Shown here: in pieces, positions 43,951-58,562 of the stretch
Position numbering within the stretch: position 1 is the first letter of the stretch
How the letters are laid out: every line of letters starts with the position of its first letter
Translations under genes and position numbers: made by a program
Notes under the pieces: model-generated
Seen by the model: only the letters and a program-made list of their open reading frames with translations
Told to the model about the DNA's origin: nothing
The model's database searches: none
NCBI RefSeq assembly: GCF_024868665.1
Contig: NC_079901.1
Span: forward strand, 4,716,007 to 4,780,006
Reading direction: 5' to 3'
From: Triplophysa rosa
Lineage: Eukaryota > Chordata > Actinopteri > Cypriniformes > Nemacheilidae
Length of the DNA: 64,000 nt

Positions 43951-44039
43951 CTTCTGATATTTTAGTGGCTGCAGAATAGTTATTATATAGGTGATTGTAT
44001 TAAATAATAATGCAATTCATGTAGGCTATTATATAAAAT

Positions 44040-44045
44040 AATAAA
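44040..44045 (+). terminator. Candidate poly(A) signal of iqcg
   Basis: AATAAA 90 bp after the stop codon. Confidence 0.5.
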
Positions 44046-47000
44046 TGAGTATTTGAATCAATAAGAAAATACAATTAGAAAAGATGTACATTTTAACTTA
44101 ATATTTTAAAGTTTTTTTGTTGAAGAATGTCATAAAATCTAATCAAAAAGTTCCAGGAGGTTCTTGTTCACATATCTTTACAGTCTTTCAAGCACATTAT
44201 CAATGATACAAAAACACATTCAAATTAAACTTCGATTTCATTCCACGTGTGTATAACTGTGGATTTTACACTTTAGTTACATTAGAATAATAACTGAATA
44301 CAGCAGGATAGAGGAGAAAATCATTTTTAGTTGAGACCTGTTGGAATCAAGAACAATTGTCAAGACAAATTCAAAAACGCCTTAATTTTTGTGTCTTTTT
44401 CAACAGACTGACAACACATACAGTAATATTTATCACTTTTAGAAGAGTTTTAAGAAATTGGGAGAGGTTTCCTACACTGTGAAAAATGTTCCGTAGTTTT
44501 AACGGAAAAATACCGGCAGCTGTGGTTGCAGGGAAAATTCCGTAAAAAATATGGGAAAAGCATGTAAACAGCTTTGCAGTTTAAACTTCAGGGCAAAAAC
44601 TTCAAGCTGTGTATGAACTTAACACATTTAAGCCTTTCATATTAAGTGCATGTATTTATAATTGTATATATGAATATTTTTTTTATATAAAATGATATGC
44701 ATAAAAGTGAAAACATTACATTCACTTATTTTATTTCTTTGCATAACATCAGTACCTCATTGTCTGACCTTGACTTAAACACAGACTCCACTCTTCAGCA
44801 TAGTGGTGACCCACAAAACATTTAATGTCAGAAAAGAAAAGAGAAAAGAAAAATTCCATAGTTTTACAGAAAAATACCGGTAGCTGTGGTTGCCAGTAAA
44901 CTACCATAAAAATACGGGAACCTCCTGTTTTTATTCGTCCAATCAATTCACAGCGGAAAACATGAGCCACACCCACTATTCATCTTGGAAATATGTCAGA
45001 ATACTGAAGACAGTCACCGCTTCTGCTTCACAGGGACTGCAGCATAACATCAATGACTTGATGTTTTATTGTTGTTTAAAGTCACCATTATTGTGATCAG
45101 ATTTTGCTTTCGTTGGGCTCTTTCATCATTAATTTGCTAAGCAGCATTTTTCTTTTGGCTGCTATGACAGTGTTTTTATAAAACATAGTTTTTATAGCAA
45201 ACAATGTGAAAAGAAAATGTGCTAAGATTCTTTTGTCTGATTTTTAGACATTTTTATCTGATGTTGTGTAGTTTCTCATTGGGTTTTTGTTAGAAACCCA
45301 CATTTTCTGCAACAATAGATATAAAGAATTTATGAACAGTAAAAAAAACTGTATTTGATTTTTTACTCGGACATCAAGAATCAGTGTATGAATATTGTGG
45401 TGACCAACAAATAAAAAGCTTACTGCCGCAATGCTTTTGGAGTTATGGATGACTTTTGTACTTTGATGGTACCCAGAATGCATTGCGCTTATCTTAAGAG
45501 GTTTTTTGGTTGTCACCATTGTTGAGACGAACAGGTTTATTCTTGATGACTGCTAGTCCATTTTTTATGTGCAGGTTGTGTTGTTAAAGGCCTTAAGAAC
45601 ATAATTTAATTTCACACAGTCACATAAATGACGAAATCACTTTAAATCAGTGTCTAAACTCTAAAACCGGCAATGACACTACCAACAGAAAATGACATGA
45701 AATCAATTTTGCTTCGCTTTTTCTCCCAACCTGTTTCTGTGTCAACACATAGTTATAAAACTAGGGAAAGTCTTAAGCAAACTAAACTAAAAGCAAACAC
45801 TCATCACCATAATGGTGACTCAACAAAAACCATCAACATGTGAACTTGTGTCAATTCTCAATAAGAACTTTTGTAGACATACAACACAAATGTGGTGTCT
45901 GTAAGTGAAGGTGGTAATGGTGTGTGTGAAGTTGAAAAAAAAACTCCTTGTAAAAACATTTTTTTACAGGGTTTTTATATGTTATATGAATTTACTATAT
46001 AACTATGAATTTCACTGTTAATTTTACAGACAATTTTAAAGTGTTTTTCCGTATTTTTTACAGACGTTTTCTGACAACAGGGTTTTCCCGTGAAAACTAC
46101 AGAATTTCACTGTTAATTTCACGTGCATTTTATGACCAAAATATTGTATTTACACCACTGTGTGTGGATATGGTGTGCTTTTAAAATTGGATGTGCCAAT
46201 TTCAGGCGGAAATCCAATAATGGCACAGAGCTTAACAGGTTAACTGTCATAAAACATACAAGAAAAATGTTGTGTTTATAATACAACCAGAAAATATGCC
46301 GACTTCTGCTGTTGTTATACTTGCATGACACTAGAAGGCGCACAAACACCATATTTCATTTCAGAGTGTGTCGCTGCGTCATCTACGTCAACATCATGTC
46401 ATGATTAAAAAACCATTGAGTGTATAAGATCTATAAAGGCACATACATATGCATGTCTCAGAAAAAAGTATTATTTTGTAAAAAAAAAAAAAAACAGGTT
46501 TATTTATCTTGCTGCCTGATCCATGATCCAGGATGTCGGTAAGTAGTACGTAAAAACCTTTCATATTCCAGAGAGCATACCTTCATGCAAACTGTACAGG
46601 TTATTTTCCTGCAATTCTATGTTTTTGTTTCTCGAAGAATAAAGCATTCGTGAAATTAAATTGGAGAAACAACAACTTGAGTTTGTGTGATATTCTTGCA
46701 TGCCAATGTTGATCTACTGTTAAAAGCTTACTGTAAATAAGTTCACAGAAGATGGCAGTGTTTAAAAATCTGAACTAACTCTCTTAATTAACACATCAAC
46801 TTTTTTATAAGATACAGCAATTTTTCACAAATTTTAAAAGTAGAAAATACAAGTTTAAGCATGTCAGTAGTAGCATATCAAAGTACTTACTGTAAATTAC
46901 ATTGCAAAACTGGAAATAATTAATTTCCATATGTGTTTTGATATCGTGTTTTAATAGCATTACAGTACAATTTCTTACTACCAACACTATAACCACAGCA

Positions 47001-49008
47001 CTCAGCTTATAAAGCTGATGTAAGAAGATCACTAATTGTTGTTGGCATTCAATAGTTTTTTTTTCTTTTTGACAAAGCCAAACTGTAAATTAATGCCATT
47101 ACGTCAAGCATGTGCTGGAGATCTGTGACCTGTGTTCTGATCAGGGATCCAGTGGTTTCCTGACCGCAGGAAGTGAAAACCATCTGTCCCTCTACTGTTT
47201 TATCTCTCTGCAAGACATCAGTGTGAAAGTCCCCCCCCATCACGTGCTACTCACTGTGTGACATCAGGAGACGTCACATTCTTATCGTAGAGACCCATAA
47301 AAAGTCACAGATGCAATCTCTTTAATATCTCATTTGTTTCTCTGTCATTTATACCTTCAAACGCCTCATGTATTTTTACATATCTCTTATATGTAATGGT
47401 TCCTATTATGATTGCTCCTTAGAAATGTCATCTGAGACTAAATTTATACTAAGGCTAAATGAAACAACAGAGAGCTCCATCAAAATCTCCTGAGCTATGA
47501 AAGAGCAAGCTCTGAGCAATGAAATTATTCTCTGAGGACATCCGACTGGACAAAATCATAGTGCATGATTAGTCATCAATATAGACCAAGATGTAAACAC
47601 TGGTCCAGAAGCACTTCCGATTTTAGTTTTTATTTATGAATTATTCCTTTTTTTTACAATCATATTAAAATTTAAAGACATTTGCTTAACATTTTAAATA
47701 GGATATAAATATTCTGTTTGTTGTATTTTGTTTGTTCAGTGTTAAAGAACTGAAACATGGCGTTCTTCCGGAAGCAGTATTGTTTATGTCATCCGAAGAG
47801 CTCTATAGGTTCGTTTTTTCTGGAAGAGAAAAGGTTTTTAAACATGTTTATTTCATCAAATTTTAGAGATGGAGATCTCCGTAGAGATGGCTTTAGAACT
47901 TATAGGCATGGACAAAAAACTTAATAAAAATTAATTTCATGGAGTCTTTAAATATGTTATGATATTAGTGTAAAATGCAGTTACAAAGTAACACACCAGC
48001 AATAGATGTACTGTGAATTGTGCCTTTTATTTTTGTACAACCCATTGAATTCTGATGGAACCTCTTCATTATATCAGTTGTCTAAATAGTGCATATGTAA
48101 AGGGACTACTTCTTCTGTGGATGAATTTCTGATTGTGTATTTTTCATTTTTCTCAGTGTCACCAGACTGTCACAATACTTTCTCAATTCATTCCAGTTAT
48201 TGTTTGTAATGTTTCATGTTCTGATTGGCATGTTAAAGTCAGTCAGCCGGTCTCAGGAAGTTCACCTCGACATAATATGGTTCCTTTTGAGGGATTGGGC
48301 GTCCAGAGTGGGTAGGTAAGAGTCTTTTGAGCAGAACCTCAGTTCGGTGTGCTGATCAATAAAAGTGTCAGGCTCAACCACAAGCACAAGGTCAGTGAGA
48401 ACCTAAACAAGGCCTTCAGCAGAATATATCTGTACCTCGTGCCATCCGTTCCTCCAGCTGACAGATTCTGGGGTCACGCTGTCCTGGTCCGGACTCCTAA
48501 TTTACGAGCCGCTGTCACCAGGTCTCCTTCTCGCTGTTCCATTCATTTATTTTTGATGAAACTGACCCCAGACACCGAACATGTGTGTGAATTCACTCAT
48601 CAATGTCCAGTCACTTATAAAATGTATATGGACCAAACTGGACACTGGAAGTTAGATCATTATCGATTTGTCACAAAAATGAAGTAAAAAAATGGAAACT
48701 GGACGTGAGCTATTTGGTTTCCAACGTGAACAGAGGACTCACAGGACATTTATCTGGAAGAAAGAAAAATCATAGATGAGATCGCTGTATAATCGCATTT
48801 TCTTCTTGACATCAGTGGCGTTTTAAAGGAAATTGACATTTTCGTTTAAGTTTAATGAATATGAACTGCTTTTCTGCTTTGAACTCAAACATTTCTCATT
48901 ACATTTACATAAATCCATATTATTTTACCTGTACAATACAATCTACTTTCGTTTTACTCCTCCATACTCTTCATGTTATTTTACGAGTTGTCTTATTTGT
49001 TTCTATAC
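44046..49008. other. Intergenic, AT-rich, with degenerate CACTG-type repeats
   Basis: Near 44,475-44,560 and again 44,845-44,930 the sequence AAAAATACCGG followed by AGCTGTGGTTGC recurs. The first copy starts CACTGTGAAAAATG. A related inverse-like piece lies at 45,950-46,110 (CCGTATTTTTTACAGACG). A poly-A run is at 46,480-46,494. ORFs at 48,133-48,315 and 48,349-48,687 are not recognised. No gene is supported. Confidence 0.45.
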
Positions 49009-49016
49009 CCTTATTC

Positions 49017-49478
49017 GGTAACACTTTAGAATAATGGTCCGTTGTTAACAAGTAACTATGCAGAAAGTAATAGGCAGTACCCCATGAAATATATCTATAT
49101 GGATAGGCTATATATGTAGAATATATCCATTCATGTTTTGGTATTTGGCTTCTGGTATTTGTATTTATTCATAAATTAGTTTCCACAAACAACCTATTTT
49201 TTCACTTTATGTACGTTAATGTTGAGATTAGTAATTAATTGTTTTTTCTTTATTAATTGGTCATAGTTCGCAAGTAGTTGTCAATGATGGCATTTTTCTT
49301 TAGTAATTATCAAATACCAAATAAGGAACTACCTTTGTCCTAAATTAGCTATTACTTACTGCTTAGTTAATCTTGCTTCTATTAGTTAATAGTATTAAGG
49401 TAAGTGTTAATGTAGTACTGCCTATTACTTTCTGCATAGTTACTTGTTAACAACGGACCATTATTCTAAAGTGTTACC
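49017..49478. mobile_element. hAT-like MITE (complete copy of the repeat at 29,134)
   Basis: 462 bp, inverted ends GGTAACACTTTAGAATAATG and its inverse, about 63 bp long. Flanks CCTTATTC and CTTTATTC match at 7 of 8 positions. Confidence 0.9.
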
Positions 49479-50549
49479 CTTTATTCCTCTTGAGGAGTTT
49501 TGGGAGAAACATCTGAGACTAAAGGCTAAAATGCACTACAAGATTTTGCCCAGATTTTCAGTCTGGACTTGTTGCAGAAAGTGTGTGCCAGCCTGCAGAT
49601 TTGATCAGTTAGTGTGTTTCTATCTGAAACTTTCAAAAAGTCTGCAAGTGTATGATGTCTAGTTAAAAAAAAAATCTGTTCAGATTTTAAAAGTCTTGTA
49701 GTGTATTCCAGCCATAAGTTGACACTTAAAAGAAACGCCATGAAATCTCCTCAGCAAGGAAAGAGCAACATCTGAGAAATAATCATTTCCTCTATACTGA
49801 TTAATGACAAATCTCAATTGAAATGATCTCTAATCAACATTTCTTCTGAATGTATGAAGGCTCTTTTTTCTATTGATACAGTCTGTGAATGAACCGCTGG
49901 AGTGCTAGTGGTCATTCACTGTCCCTATTAAGGCGCCACTAAGGCGTAATGATAAGAGCACTAGCAGCTTGTTGACATAGTGCTCACGCTTCATGTCTGT
50001 TATCTCAGAGCCTGATGAACATAACCTGGAAATGTTACTATGATAAGCACTGAGAGTTAAGGCTGCCTATTAAGCGTGAAGGAGCCTACGAGAGTCCCTA
50101 ATGCTTAATATATGTGTTTGCATTGTTCAAGGGTCATTTGCTAAATCATGCAGTCCGGTCATTTGTTTGCAGAGATTTGGTATCAGTCCTGTACTAAGCA
50201 CACCAGCTGTTGTACATTGTGTTTGTGTAGCATTAATGTGATGTGCCTTAAGGTGTGTGTCGCTATAAACTTTCATTAATGTGAGACTCAGCCGTGACGG
50301 TTTCAGCGCATTTTTCACAATGGCTTATCATCAGGAGTCTTTATCATTTGACTTTTGAGGAGAACATTGAATTGTGGTTCTATTTTCATTGTTTTGTGTG
50401 TTTGTCCGGAAAAACATTGCTCATAGAAAATTCTGTGAATTGTTGGAAGACAGTATGAGTGACACGTATTCAATGAATGTGGTATCAGTGTGTGACATTG
50501 TTGAGCCATCACATAAAACTCTAGGAGAGACATATAGGTTCCTCTTATT

Positions 50550-50558
<9 letters not shown>

Positions 50559-50592
<34 letters not shown>
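50559..50592. repeat. (GA)n microsatellite
   Basis: Uninterrupted GA dinucleotides. Confidence 0.95.
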
Positions 50593-50594
<2 letters not shown>

Positions 50595-51204
50595 CTGCAA
50601 ACAAAATCATCCATTTGTTCTTCATAAAATCTCATTGCCATAAAAAAAACTCAGAAAACTGAAAAAGATCACTTTTTTCTTACCCGAGAGGTCTAAAATG
50701 TCTCGTCTCGCCCTGTAAACATCCGCTAACTGTTGCTCTTTGCGTAAGAAAGCGCAGAGTAGACAGCATTGTTTGCTAGTCTCCTGAATTGATTCTTACT
50801 CTTTCTTGCTACTGAAAGTCTACAGTACAAACAGAAAAGCCAGAGAAATGTTTGCTTTGACAAATTGATGGTCATATAGTAATCTACATGCTATTTAATC
50901 ACTGAGTAATCACTGATGACAGATTCACAATATTTGCTGTGTGTGGAAGTAACTGCTTTAATCAGATTGATATCAAACACGCACAGTTAAAACATGACAT
51001 TTACAACATCGGGCCATAAAGCAGCAAAACCTGATCAATACACAAGGATGATTTACTGATGTACACTACTGCAACAGAGCCGCCAGCGAACACTCGCAAT
51101 TCACCTCACACTGTGTGTGTGCGCTTTCAATGAACCATTCAGCTGGCGAACCTCCATGTAAAACTTTAATTATGTGGTGTTTTAACATGTTTTCACTGAG
51201 TGTT

Positions 51205-51320
51205 CCTGTCCATCAGGGGGGAGGTTGTGGTTTTGAGTCCCAGGGAACACACTCATAACATGTTTAGCTTGGATGCACTGTATGCCGCTTTGGATAAAAG
51301 GGCCAAATACATGTGTGCTT
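51205..51320 (+). repeat. Relic tRNA-derived SINE
   Basis: Keeps the box B half and tail of the SINE type at 33,029. The box A region is eroded. Confidence 0.5.
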
Positions 51321-53367
51321 GTACTGAAACTATTAACAAAAATGTGGTGACACTTGATGGAAATAGAATCTTATTTTTTCTTAATCTTCTTGTGTTTTTC
51401 CAGCGATACACGCAAACACAATCTGAGTGTGTAGGCTGACCTCCCTGCAGAAGGTCATAGGTCAAGGTTTCAGAAGGGTCAAAGGTTAACTTATAGGTTA
51501 ACTCTAAACAATGTGCTTTTACTGAGTTGTATGCATAATAATTGCCATATTGTCATAATCTTGCCCTAGCTTGTGTATATTTCTGGATGTATTTTAAGTA
51601 TGTATTGATCATAAATGACGGCCGACCGATCATGATCCACCAGCTGAGAACCACTAAAAGCAAAATATTCCTTATATTTATATTTATAATATAGTTCAGT
51701 TACCTGCTTTATCACATGACACTTTTCTTCCTCCATTATTGGCTTTCCTCTCTCCAACCTCCTCAACAATAAAAAAATGGTTAGAAACGCCCTCTGATTT
51801 GTCAAGTGATGCAACGATGCTGTAATATTTTCAGTCTCCTGGAGTTGCTGTACATGCACAACATTGTTCTGATGTGTTTCTGTAATATGTACCATCAGTT
51901 TTTCAGATACAGTGGTCAGTTTTCAAGACATATCGAAGGCTTAGAGACTTGACCGCACTGAATGCACACTTACCCCCTTTGTCCCCTGTTGTTAGCGAAT
52001 TAGTCCTTTTAATACCTCCAAAAACATAGGTATCTACATTTCAACTGGACTACAGAGAGTCCAGGTATACAGTGATATAAATGAATATGAATAAATATAA
52101 TGTCATCGGTTTCTAATTTCTAATTGGTTTACACACTATAGTAGCAAAGTAGTACTTTACTATTGTGTGTTTGGCAGAAATGTTTCTGAGAAATGGTTGT
52201 CCTCATTGTTTTGCAGATGCGACTGGACTTGCTGTACTCTCAAGCTTTCTAATCCACATCATAGCTGAAGATTAAAAAAAAAATGTTTGGGCAGAGCTGT
52301 CGAAAAGCATTAAGCAAAGCATGGATCTACGTATATGCAAGTAAAACATGAAAAGATAAGACATACCGGCCAATGCAGAATAGCATACAAAAGACCCTTG
52401 TGCACATTTCTGGGGTGTTGTCCTTATTGGTTACATGAGCATTTATACTGGCAGCTGTAATGACATTCGTGAACTTGTAACCAAAGTGCTGTTGCTCAAA
52501 TATGCCGACAACACAACTGGCATGACAATATTTCATAAGTTCAATTGAGATGCGTTCTATTATTGAATCTGCAGCGGCTTCATTTTTGAGTGTAAAGTGC
52601 TGGATCGCATCCACAGCACTGATATGGCTTATGTCTGCACAGTGAGCAAATCAAAAACCTTCAGATGATAGCTCACATCTCCATCTCTGTAGCCTATGTG
52701 GAATATCAGTTGCGAACAACTTCGGAAAATTTCCTCACAGTTCCTATACCTAGAAATAAAAGAGGAATACTGCTTCTTCGTTTCTTTTTGCCGGCACAAT
52801 GTTTCTCAATCAGGACTTCAAATCACTTCTGAACAATCCCAGAGTGTTCGTGCCTGTATACTCTCTCCAGCAGAACACCATCAGAATTCCTCCAGCTCTT
52901 TGTTATTAAGAGGGTGTTTGTCTATTACTGCTTTATGATGTATCAATCGTATGGGCAGCACCATAAATCCTCAAAATACCGCAAATGTCCTGAGTGGCTG
53001 GGTATTGATCTCATTCACAATCGATCAATGGCCAGAAATAGTGGGATCAAAACAATAAAGTGTAAGAATGAACAGCGTATGGCATGAATATAAAGACCAG
53101 GCACAGACGGAGAGAGAAATGTAACATATTTTTATGGTGCTGTTTTACCTGTGGTGCAGTGGTGACTTATAAACAACTAATCACAAATATACACTCACAC
53201 ACACGAGCAACACATTTATGTTCTCAAGTAATGAAACTTGCAGTCTTAAGAGCAGAATCACACTATTTAGAAACCTTACACCAATGCTTATCCAGTGTTA
53301 AGTGTGTTCAATGTGGAGTCCTTGTTGTACATATTAACAATCCTGTTTGCACTTAATTGTATTGCAC

Positions 53368-53640
53368 TTAAAGGGGTAATTCCCTCAAGAATGAAAATTC
53401 TATTATTGATTTACTCTCCTTTCAAACCTGTTTGACTTTATTTCTTCTGCAGAACACAAAAGAAGATATTTTGAAGAACGTTAGTAACCAAACAACATTG
53501 GACCCCGTTGACTTCCATTGTATGGACACAAAACCACTGAGACAATTTTCAAAATATCTTCTTTTTGTGTTCCGCTGAAGAAAGAGTCACATACAGGTGT
53601 TGAACAGCAAAAGGGAGAATAAATGATGACAAAATTCAGT
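53368..53640. repeat. TTAA-target MITE, diverged
   Basis: Starts TTAAAGGGGTAATTCC. Internal blocks AACACAAAAGAAGATATTTT and TTGACTTCCATTGTATGGAC are shared with 58,563-58,883. The right end is eroded. Confidence 0.65.
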
Positions 53641-56600
53641 ATGTAGGTCTCTCACAGACCTGTTGTTGTTGTTATACATAATAATGGTCCTGCTGTACAT
53701 ATGTACCAGGGTTCTTGGGATACTGTAACGGCAACAAATCTTATTCCTCAAGGGTGACGATACTTTCATACTTTCACATTTCTGAGCTATTAAACCAGAT
53801 GTGTTATATTTAGATAGCTAGCAACAATAGCTTGTTCCTGAAAGGTTTTATTCTGTTATTTCAGTAGCTCATGACGAAAATGGCTTTACAACCATACTGA
53901 CATTTTTTTTAATGACAAAGTTAATAAAGAGTGGTTTGTGTAAGGTTTAGGTTTACAGCTAGAGGACATAAAATATTATGAGCTCAGAATAAAACAACAG
54001 AAGTCATCTGGAAGTCGTGATTGGGACACAAACGTGTGTGTTTTCATTACCGTTCTCATAAGCACAGCCTCCTCATTTTCCCTTAGTCACAGAATTGCAA
54101 AGAATTATTGATCCCACCCCAGTGTCAATTCAACCACCAAGTAAAGAGACCGTGTGTGTGTGTGTGACCAAAACAAGGCCTGATCAATCAAAGGCAGGGC
54201 TAATTGATTGGTGGGCTACCACCATTATACTGAAAGAGAGAGCCAAGCAAATAAAGCGAGACAATATGCGGCGACAGGAACAATCACACGACAGCGGTCT
54301 CCGTCTCAGGTAAGAATCTGGGATCTTTATATTATTCTGAATGGTTTAGAAGGCTTTGGAATACACTAGGCATACAGCTCTCACGCTAAAACAACAATGA
54401 CTCACACGTACATGTGAATCAGCCAAGATTAGCAGATTCAATATGCTGTGTTATGTCTGTGTGTGTGTGTGTGTGTGTGTATGAGACAGAGAGAGATAAG
54501 CATGCTGTGATGCTGTTGAAAGGGGAGGAGCCAAACGTGCAGCTTATGTGTGCAGATCAATGATTTTTCTAGTGTGTGTTTGCCTGTCTTTGTGTAGCAC
54601 AGGGATATGATTTAACTGAGCGCTTGGTTTTGTGCACTAGACATTTTCTTTTAGTAATGTACAGAGTAGAAAACAGGTGCTGTATGGAAATCAACGATTA
54701 TTAATCATTTGTAATTGTTTATAAAATATGTTAAATGATTTATGGTCCCAAACATTACCATGACATGTCACCAACATTAACATAACATACTATCTAAACA
54801 TATTTACTGCAGTAATATAAAATAAATATTAAATATAAAAATGAATGTGTCCTATTTTAGTAGTTCTTTTGTACCTGTAGTTGCCCATAAACCCTGCCGT
54901 ATAGATCTCAAATTATATCAAATTATTATTTGTTGTGAAATTAGATGGAGTTAGCATAGGACAGTTAGCACTCAAGACTATTGTTTAAAATGGTGTGTAC
55001 ATATATCAATTTTGTGCTACAGATAAATGTGACGTGTTCCTTTTTTATTTCTTCATACAGCATGTCTTTACTCTATTATTTTAAGTAAAGGAAAGCAGTC
55101 ATTCTGTAATCACATTTTACAAATTAACAAAGAAGCACCAACACTGAAGTCTACAGACAGTCGGATCAATAAGAAGCTCTCATCTAATGCATGATATATA
55201 TATAAATCTGCCGAAGAGCAGCCACTTAGTTTCAACAAATCTATACTGTATCTGGAAAATAAACAAAACAAGTTGTCCAACGATGTGCAATATTTAAAAA
55301 TGACTTTTTCAATTCACTATTATCCGGTGTAAAGTTAAAAAGCATGTCATACCGTGAAAGTGCTTTTAATTTTTTTCTGAATTGTAAGACATTTCTGTAT
55401 TCTGTAAGACTAAAATTAATAGATTATAGTCAAAATATAGTAATAAAGAAAGAATATGAAATATACTGCAGTTCTTAATTTTTTTTAAAGAGTGGTAGAA
55501 AAACATGTACACTGGTCAAATCACATTTTTCTTCTATACAAATACTTAGACAAAAAAAATCAACAAGTAAAATAAATTATTATTATATTGTTGTTGTTGT
55601 TAATATTATAATTGTTATATCAATGGGTTAGAAGATATGTTCTTAAAACCAGTACAGTTATTAATAATTATGCTTAAATTATTCAAGCAATATTTTAGGA
55701 CAATAGAAATGAAAAAAAAAGAATATCAAGTTTCATTGGGCACATTTACTTTTACAGTTACATTATAATACGGTAAAATATTATACATAGGTCGATCGAT
55801 AGAGATATAGATGTATAGAGATGTTCCATATATAGTAGATATGAAGAGTTCATTTGCAAAAACAGATTTGTTTAATTCTCAAAAATCATGTTTTTATTGT
55901 GTTTTATTGCACTGTATTTGTTTTGAGTTACTATTACATAATCCAAACAAACCAACTGCAGTTTGAAATTGATTGGAATGCACAATAAAAAAACATGATT
56001 TTTGAACATATCAGAGTTATCTGTGTTTGCAAATGGACTCGTCATAGATAAACTACAATTAAAGACGGTTATTTAAAATAAAAAACATACACACATGTAT
56101 ATGTAGATAATGTTGTTTGTACATTTTTGTTAACAGAACTATTTGAGCAATGCATCAAAAATTGTGTTTAACATGTGCGTGTCCGCGGCAGTGACCTCCA
56201 CCACCCCATGACCCTGTGTGCGCGTGTGTGTTTAAGAGGGGTGCCTCTCTTCACAATACATCAGAAAGACAATGGGCGAGTGCTGTGATTTCACACTCGA
56301 CACCTTCCCCTGAGCGCCCTATTCTCCTCACACGTGTCAGGAGAGAATGAGGAGCAGTGTGACCAATCACTCCTCCTCACACACATCCTTTTGTGTAAAC
56401 TTTCTAAGCATCTGACATGCACACGCTCCGTGAATCTGCTTGGCCTGGTGCGTTTCTTATTTTTGTATGATAATAAGTGATACACTTGTTTAGAAGAAAG
56501 TTGGAGCAAAAATCTTTTGTAGTGGGTGCTTTTCTGTCAGATCTGCTGGATTGTCTGCCAGGATGCCGTTTGAATGGGCTTATTGTTAGAATGCTTGCTG

Positions 56601-57668
56601 TCCACTCCACGAGGGCTCTTGCTGTAAATACGGCAATTTGACTCCGGCTGGTGGAAAGTAGCTTTGACAGCAGCTAAATAGGACTGCACCACAAAAAGAA
56701 ATCAATACTAGACTCCTGTTCATGGCAGCCTGCGTCTCTCCCCTCCCCTGATTTATACAAGAAAACCTTTGGGTTTTCCATGGAAAGAATGCAGCCGCTC
56801 GCATTTGTGGGAAGAAAAAAGGTTCAAATGCTTCTGAAAAAATGACTTCTCCATATTCTGCGTAAAACAACATCATTGTGAAAGGTTTCATAACAGAAGG
56901 CTATATGTATGAAAAAAAACGATTTGTATTGATTTTATCCACCAGTGTCTAAAAAACAAAGGAAAGAATTTTCTTGTTTAGTCAAAATATTTAGATACAA
57001 CATATTTTAAAGAACTATTATTTAGAGAGAAAGAGACACTGTAATTGTGACCTTTTAAGGTTCCTGAAATGCGTGTTTACATTTTCTAGTGCATCCAAGA
57101 ATTAAAAAACCAAAGGATGATATTAAATATTAAACGTTGAGGACGTTTCGTTTATCAACCAACCTCATTTATCATTTTGAATGATATATTTTTCAAATAA
57201 AAATACTTGTGTGACATGCTAAACATAGAAACATATATCTTTTTTATTGTTAGGCACACAGCTTTTATGATTTCAGTTGACCACGCAATTGAAATGACTA
57301 TTTATACTTGTAAAGGAACGCAGTTACAGAAATAAAAAAATTCTTTCACTTCAAGCTTTCATCTAAAATCTAGAAAATGATAATAAAACGCTCATGTACA
57401 CATTCAGATACCCATGTACACTGTACATATACTGTAATTCAATAGGCAGAAAATGTAAAGACACCACAAGCCAGAAGGAAAGAAAATCTTTTTCGTCTTG
57501 AAAGGGTACAGGCTAAATTTGAGACAATGAGGTTTTGTAGATGAAGAAAGATCAGCTGATACAATGATGCAAAGGTTGCGAGTTATTAAATGAAGAGAAA
57601 GATGGAGGAACAGTATTGATTTTGAGCTGTTTCCTGAGGCTTTACAATGGCTATCAGGCCGGGGGTGC
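53641..57668. other. Intergenic or intronic, no supported gene
   Basis: Includes a (GT)n run at 54,457-54,481, the candidate exon at 54,095-54,311, and a small minus-strand ORF at 56,586-56,723. The rest is AT-rich without recognised content. Confidence 0.4.
54095..54311 (+). other. Possible first or untranslated exon with strong splice donor
   Basis: A GC-richer, open stretch ends at CCGTCTCAG|GTAAGAAT, a near-consensus donor. The translation is not recognised. It could be a 5' exon of a gene continuing beyond the window. Confidence 0.2.
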
Positions 57669-57723
57669 TACACACACACACACACACACGCACACACACA
57701 CACGCACACACGCACACACACAC
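57669..57723. repeat. (CA)n microsatellite
   Basis: CA dinucleotides with occasional CG interruptions. Confidence 0.95.
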
Positions 57724-58562
57724 TGCAAGAGGGTTAAAGTGAGAGGATAATGACCCTACTGGTTAAATTGTCACTTATACTATAGTTTTGTCTTGCACAC
57801 TTCACTAATAACCGTGAAAGACTCACAGGTCTCGGGCTCTCAGTGTTGTTATGATGTCTTACGGTAACTGTCTACACACACGGAAGCCACATCCACAACC
57901 AGATACTCATAATCGCGCCATTAAGATCCATATCTTTCAAATGAATTGGTACAGTTGTTTACAGCATAACTCTAGAAATGGTTGCTGACATATATGCCTG
58001 TTTATAGCTAAATTTACTAAATAATACGTAGGACTTTTTATTGTTTTATTCAAAGTTGTGATAATAATACCAATATTATTATTAATAATAATGGGTATAT
58101 CAATTAATTTTTATTTTAAAACTAAATTTTGTTTGTGTCTTTGAATATGCAGTACATATTAGTACTTAATTTAAATACATTTGATGAAGCAATTCCTCAC
58201 AGCAAACATTAAGTACAAATTATTAGATGATTTTTTTAACAAAACTTACATAAATCCTTTTGACGATGTGCTCTCCTGTGTATTTTCCCCATAATCATAT
58301 ACGTGGGTTTAGAGAAAATACTTTTCATTTTAAACAAAGGAGTTTTTATGTCTTCAGGATGCAGTTTGTCTTTATATTTTACCATAATAAAAACATTTCA
58401 CCCTATTTATTTTGCCAACTTATAAAACAGATATATTTTTGCATATATGTTTGAGTATGAGTGTAATATGAAAAACTGAAATTCTCGTAACCTTATATAA
58501 TATATTCTATTGAATATACTGTATATATTGTAAAATGTAGTGGTTTGAATATATTACCAGTG
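57724..58562. other. Spacer, nothing recognised
   Basis: AT-rich with ATA/ATT tracts near 58,060-58,100. Confidence 0.4.

Larger units (their letters stand above)
49479..53367. other. Intergenic, no supported gene
   Basis: Contains a (GA)n microsatellite at 50,559-50,592 and a relic SINE at about 51,205-51,320 (box B-like GGTTGTGGTTTTGAGTCCC and a CGCTTTGGATAAAAG tail). A stretch at 49,735-49,800 resembles 47,475-47,540 in part. ORFs are short and unrecognised. Confidence 0.45.

Noticed and set aside
48349..48687. 112-codon ORF as a gene
   Set aside because: No recognised domain, no clear splice signals, in a repeat-rich tract.
47455..49800. Duplicated coding exon pair
   Set aside because: Segments near 47,480 and 49,740 resemble each other only over short stretches and contain no shared open frame.
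51566..51895. 109-codon minus-strand ORF
   Set aside because: Unrecognised and of a length expected by chance in this much AT-rich sequence.
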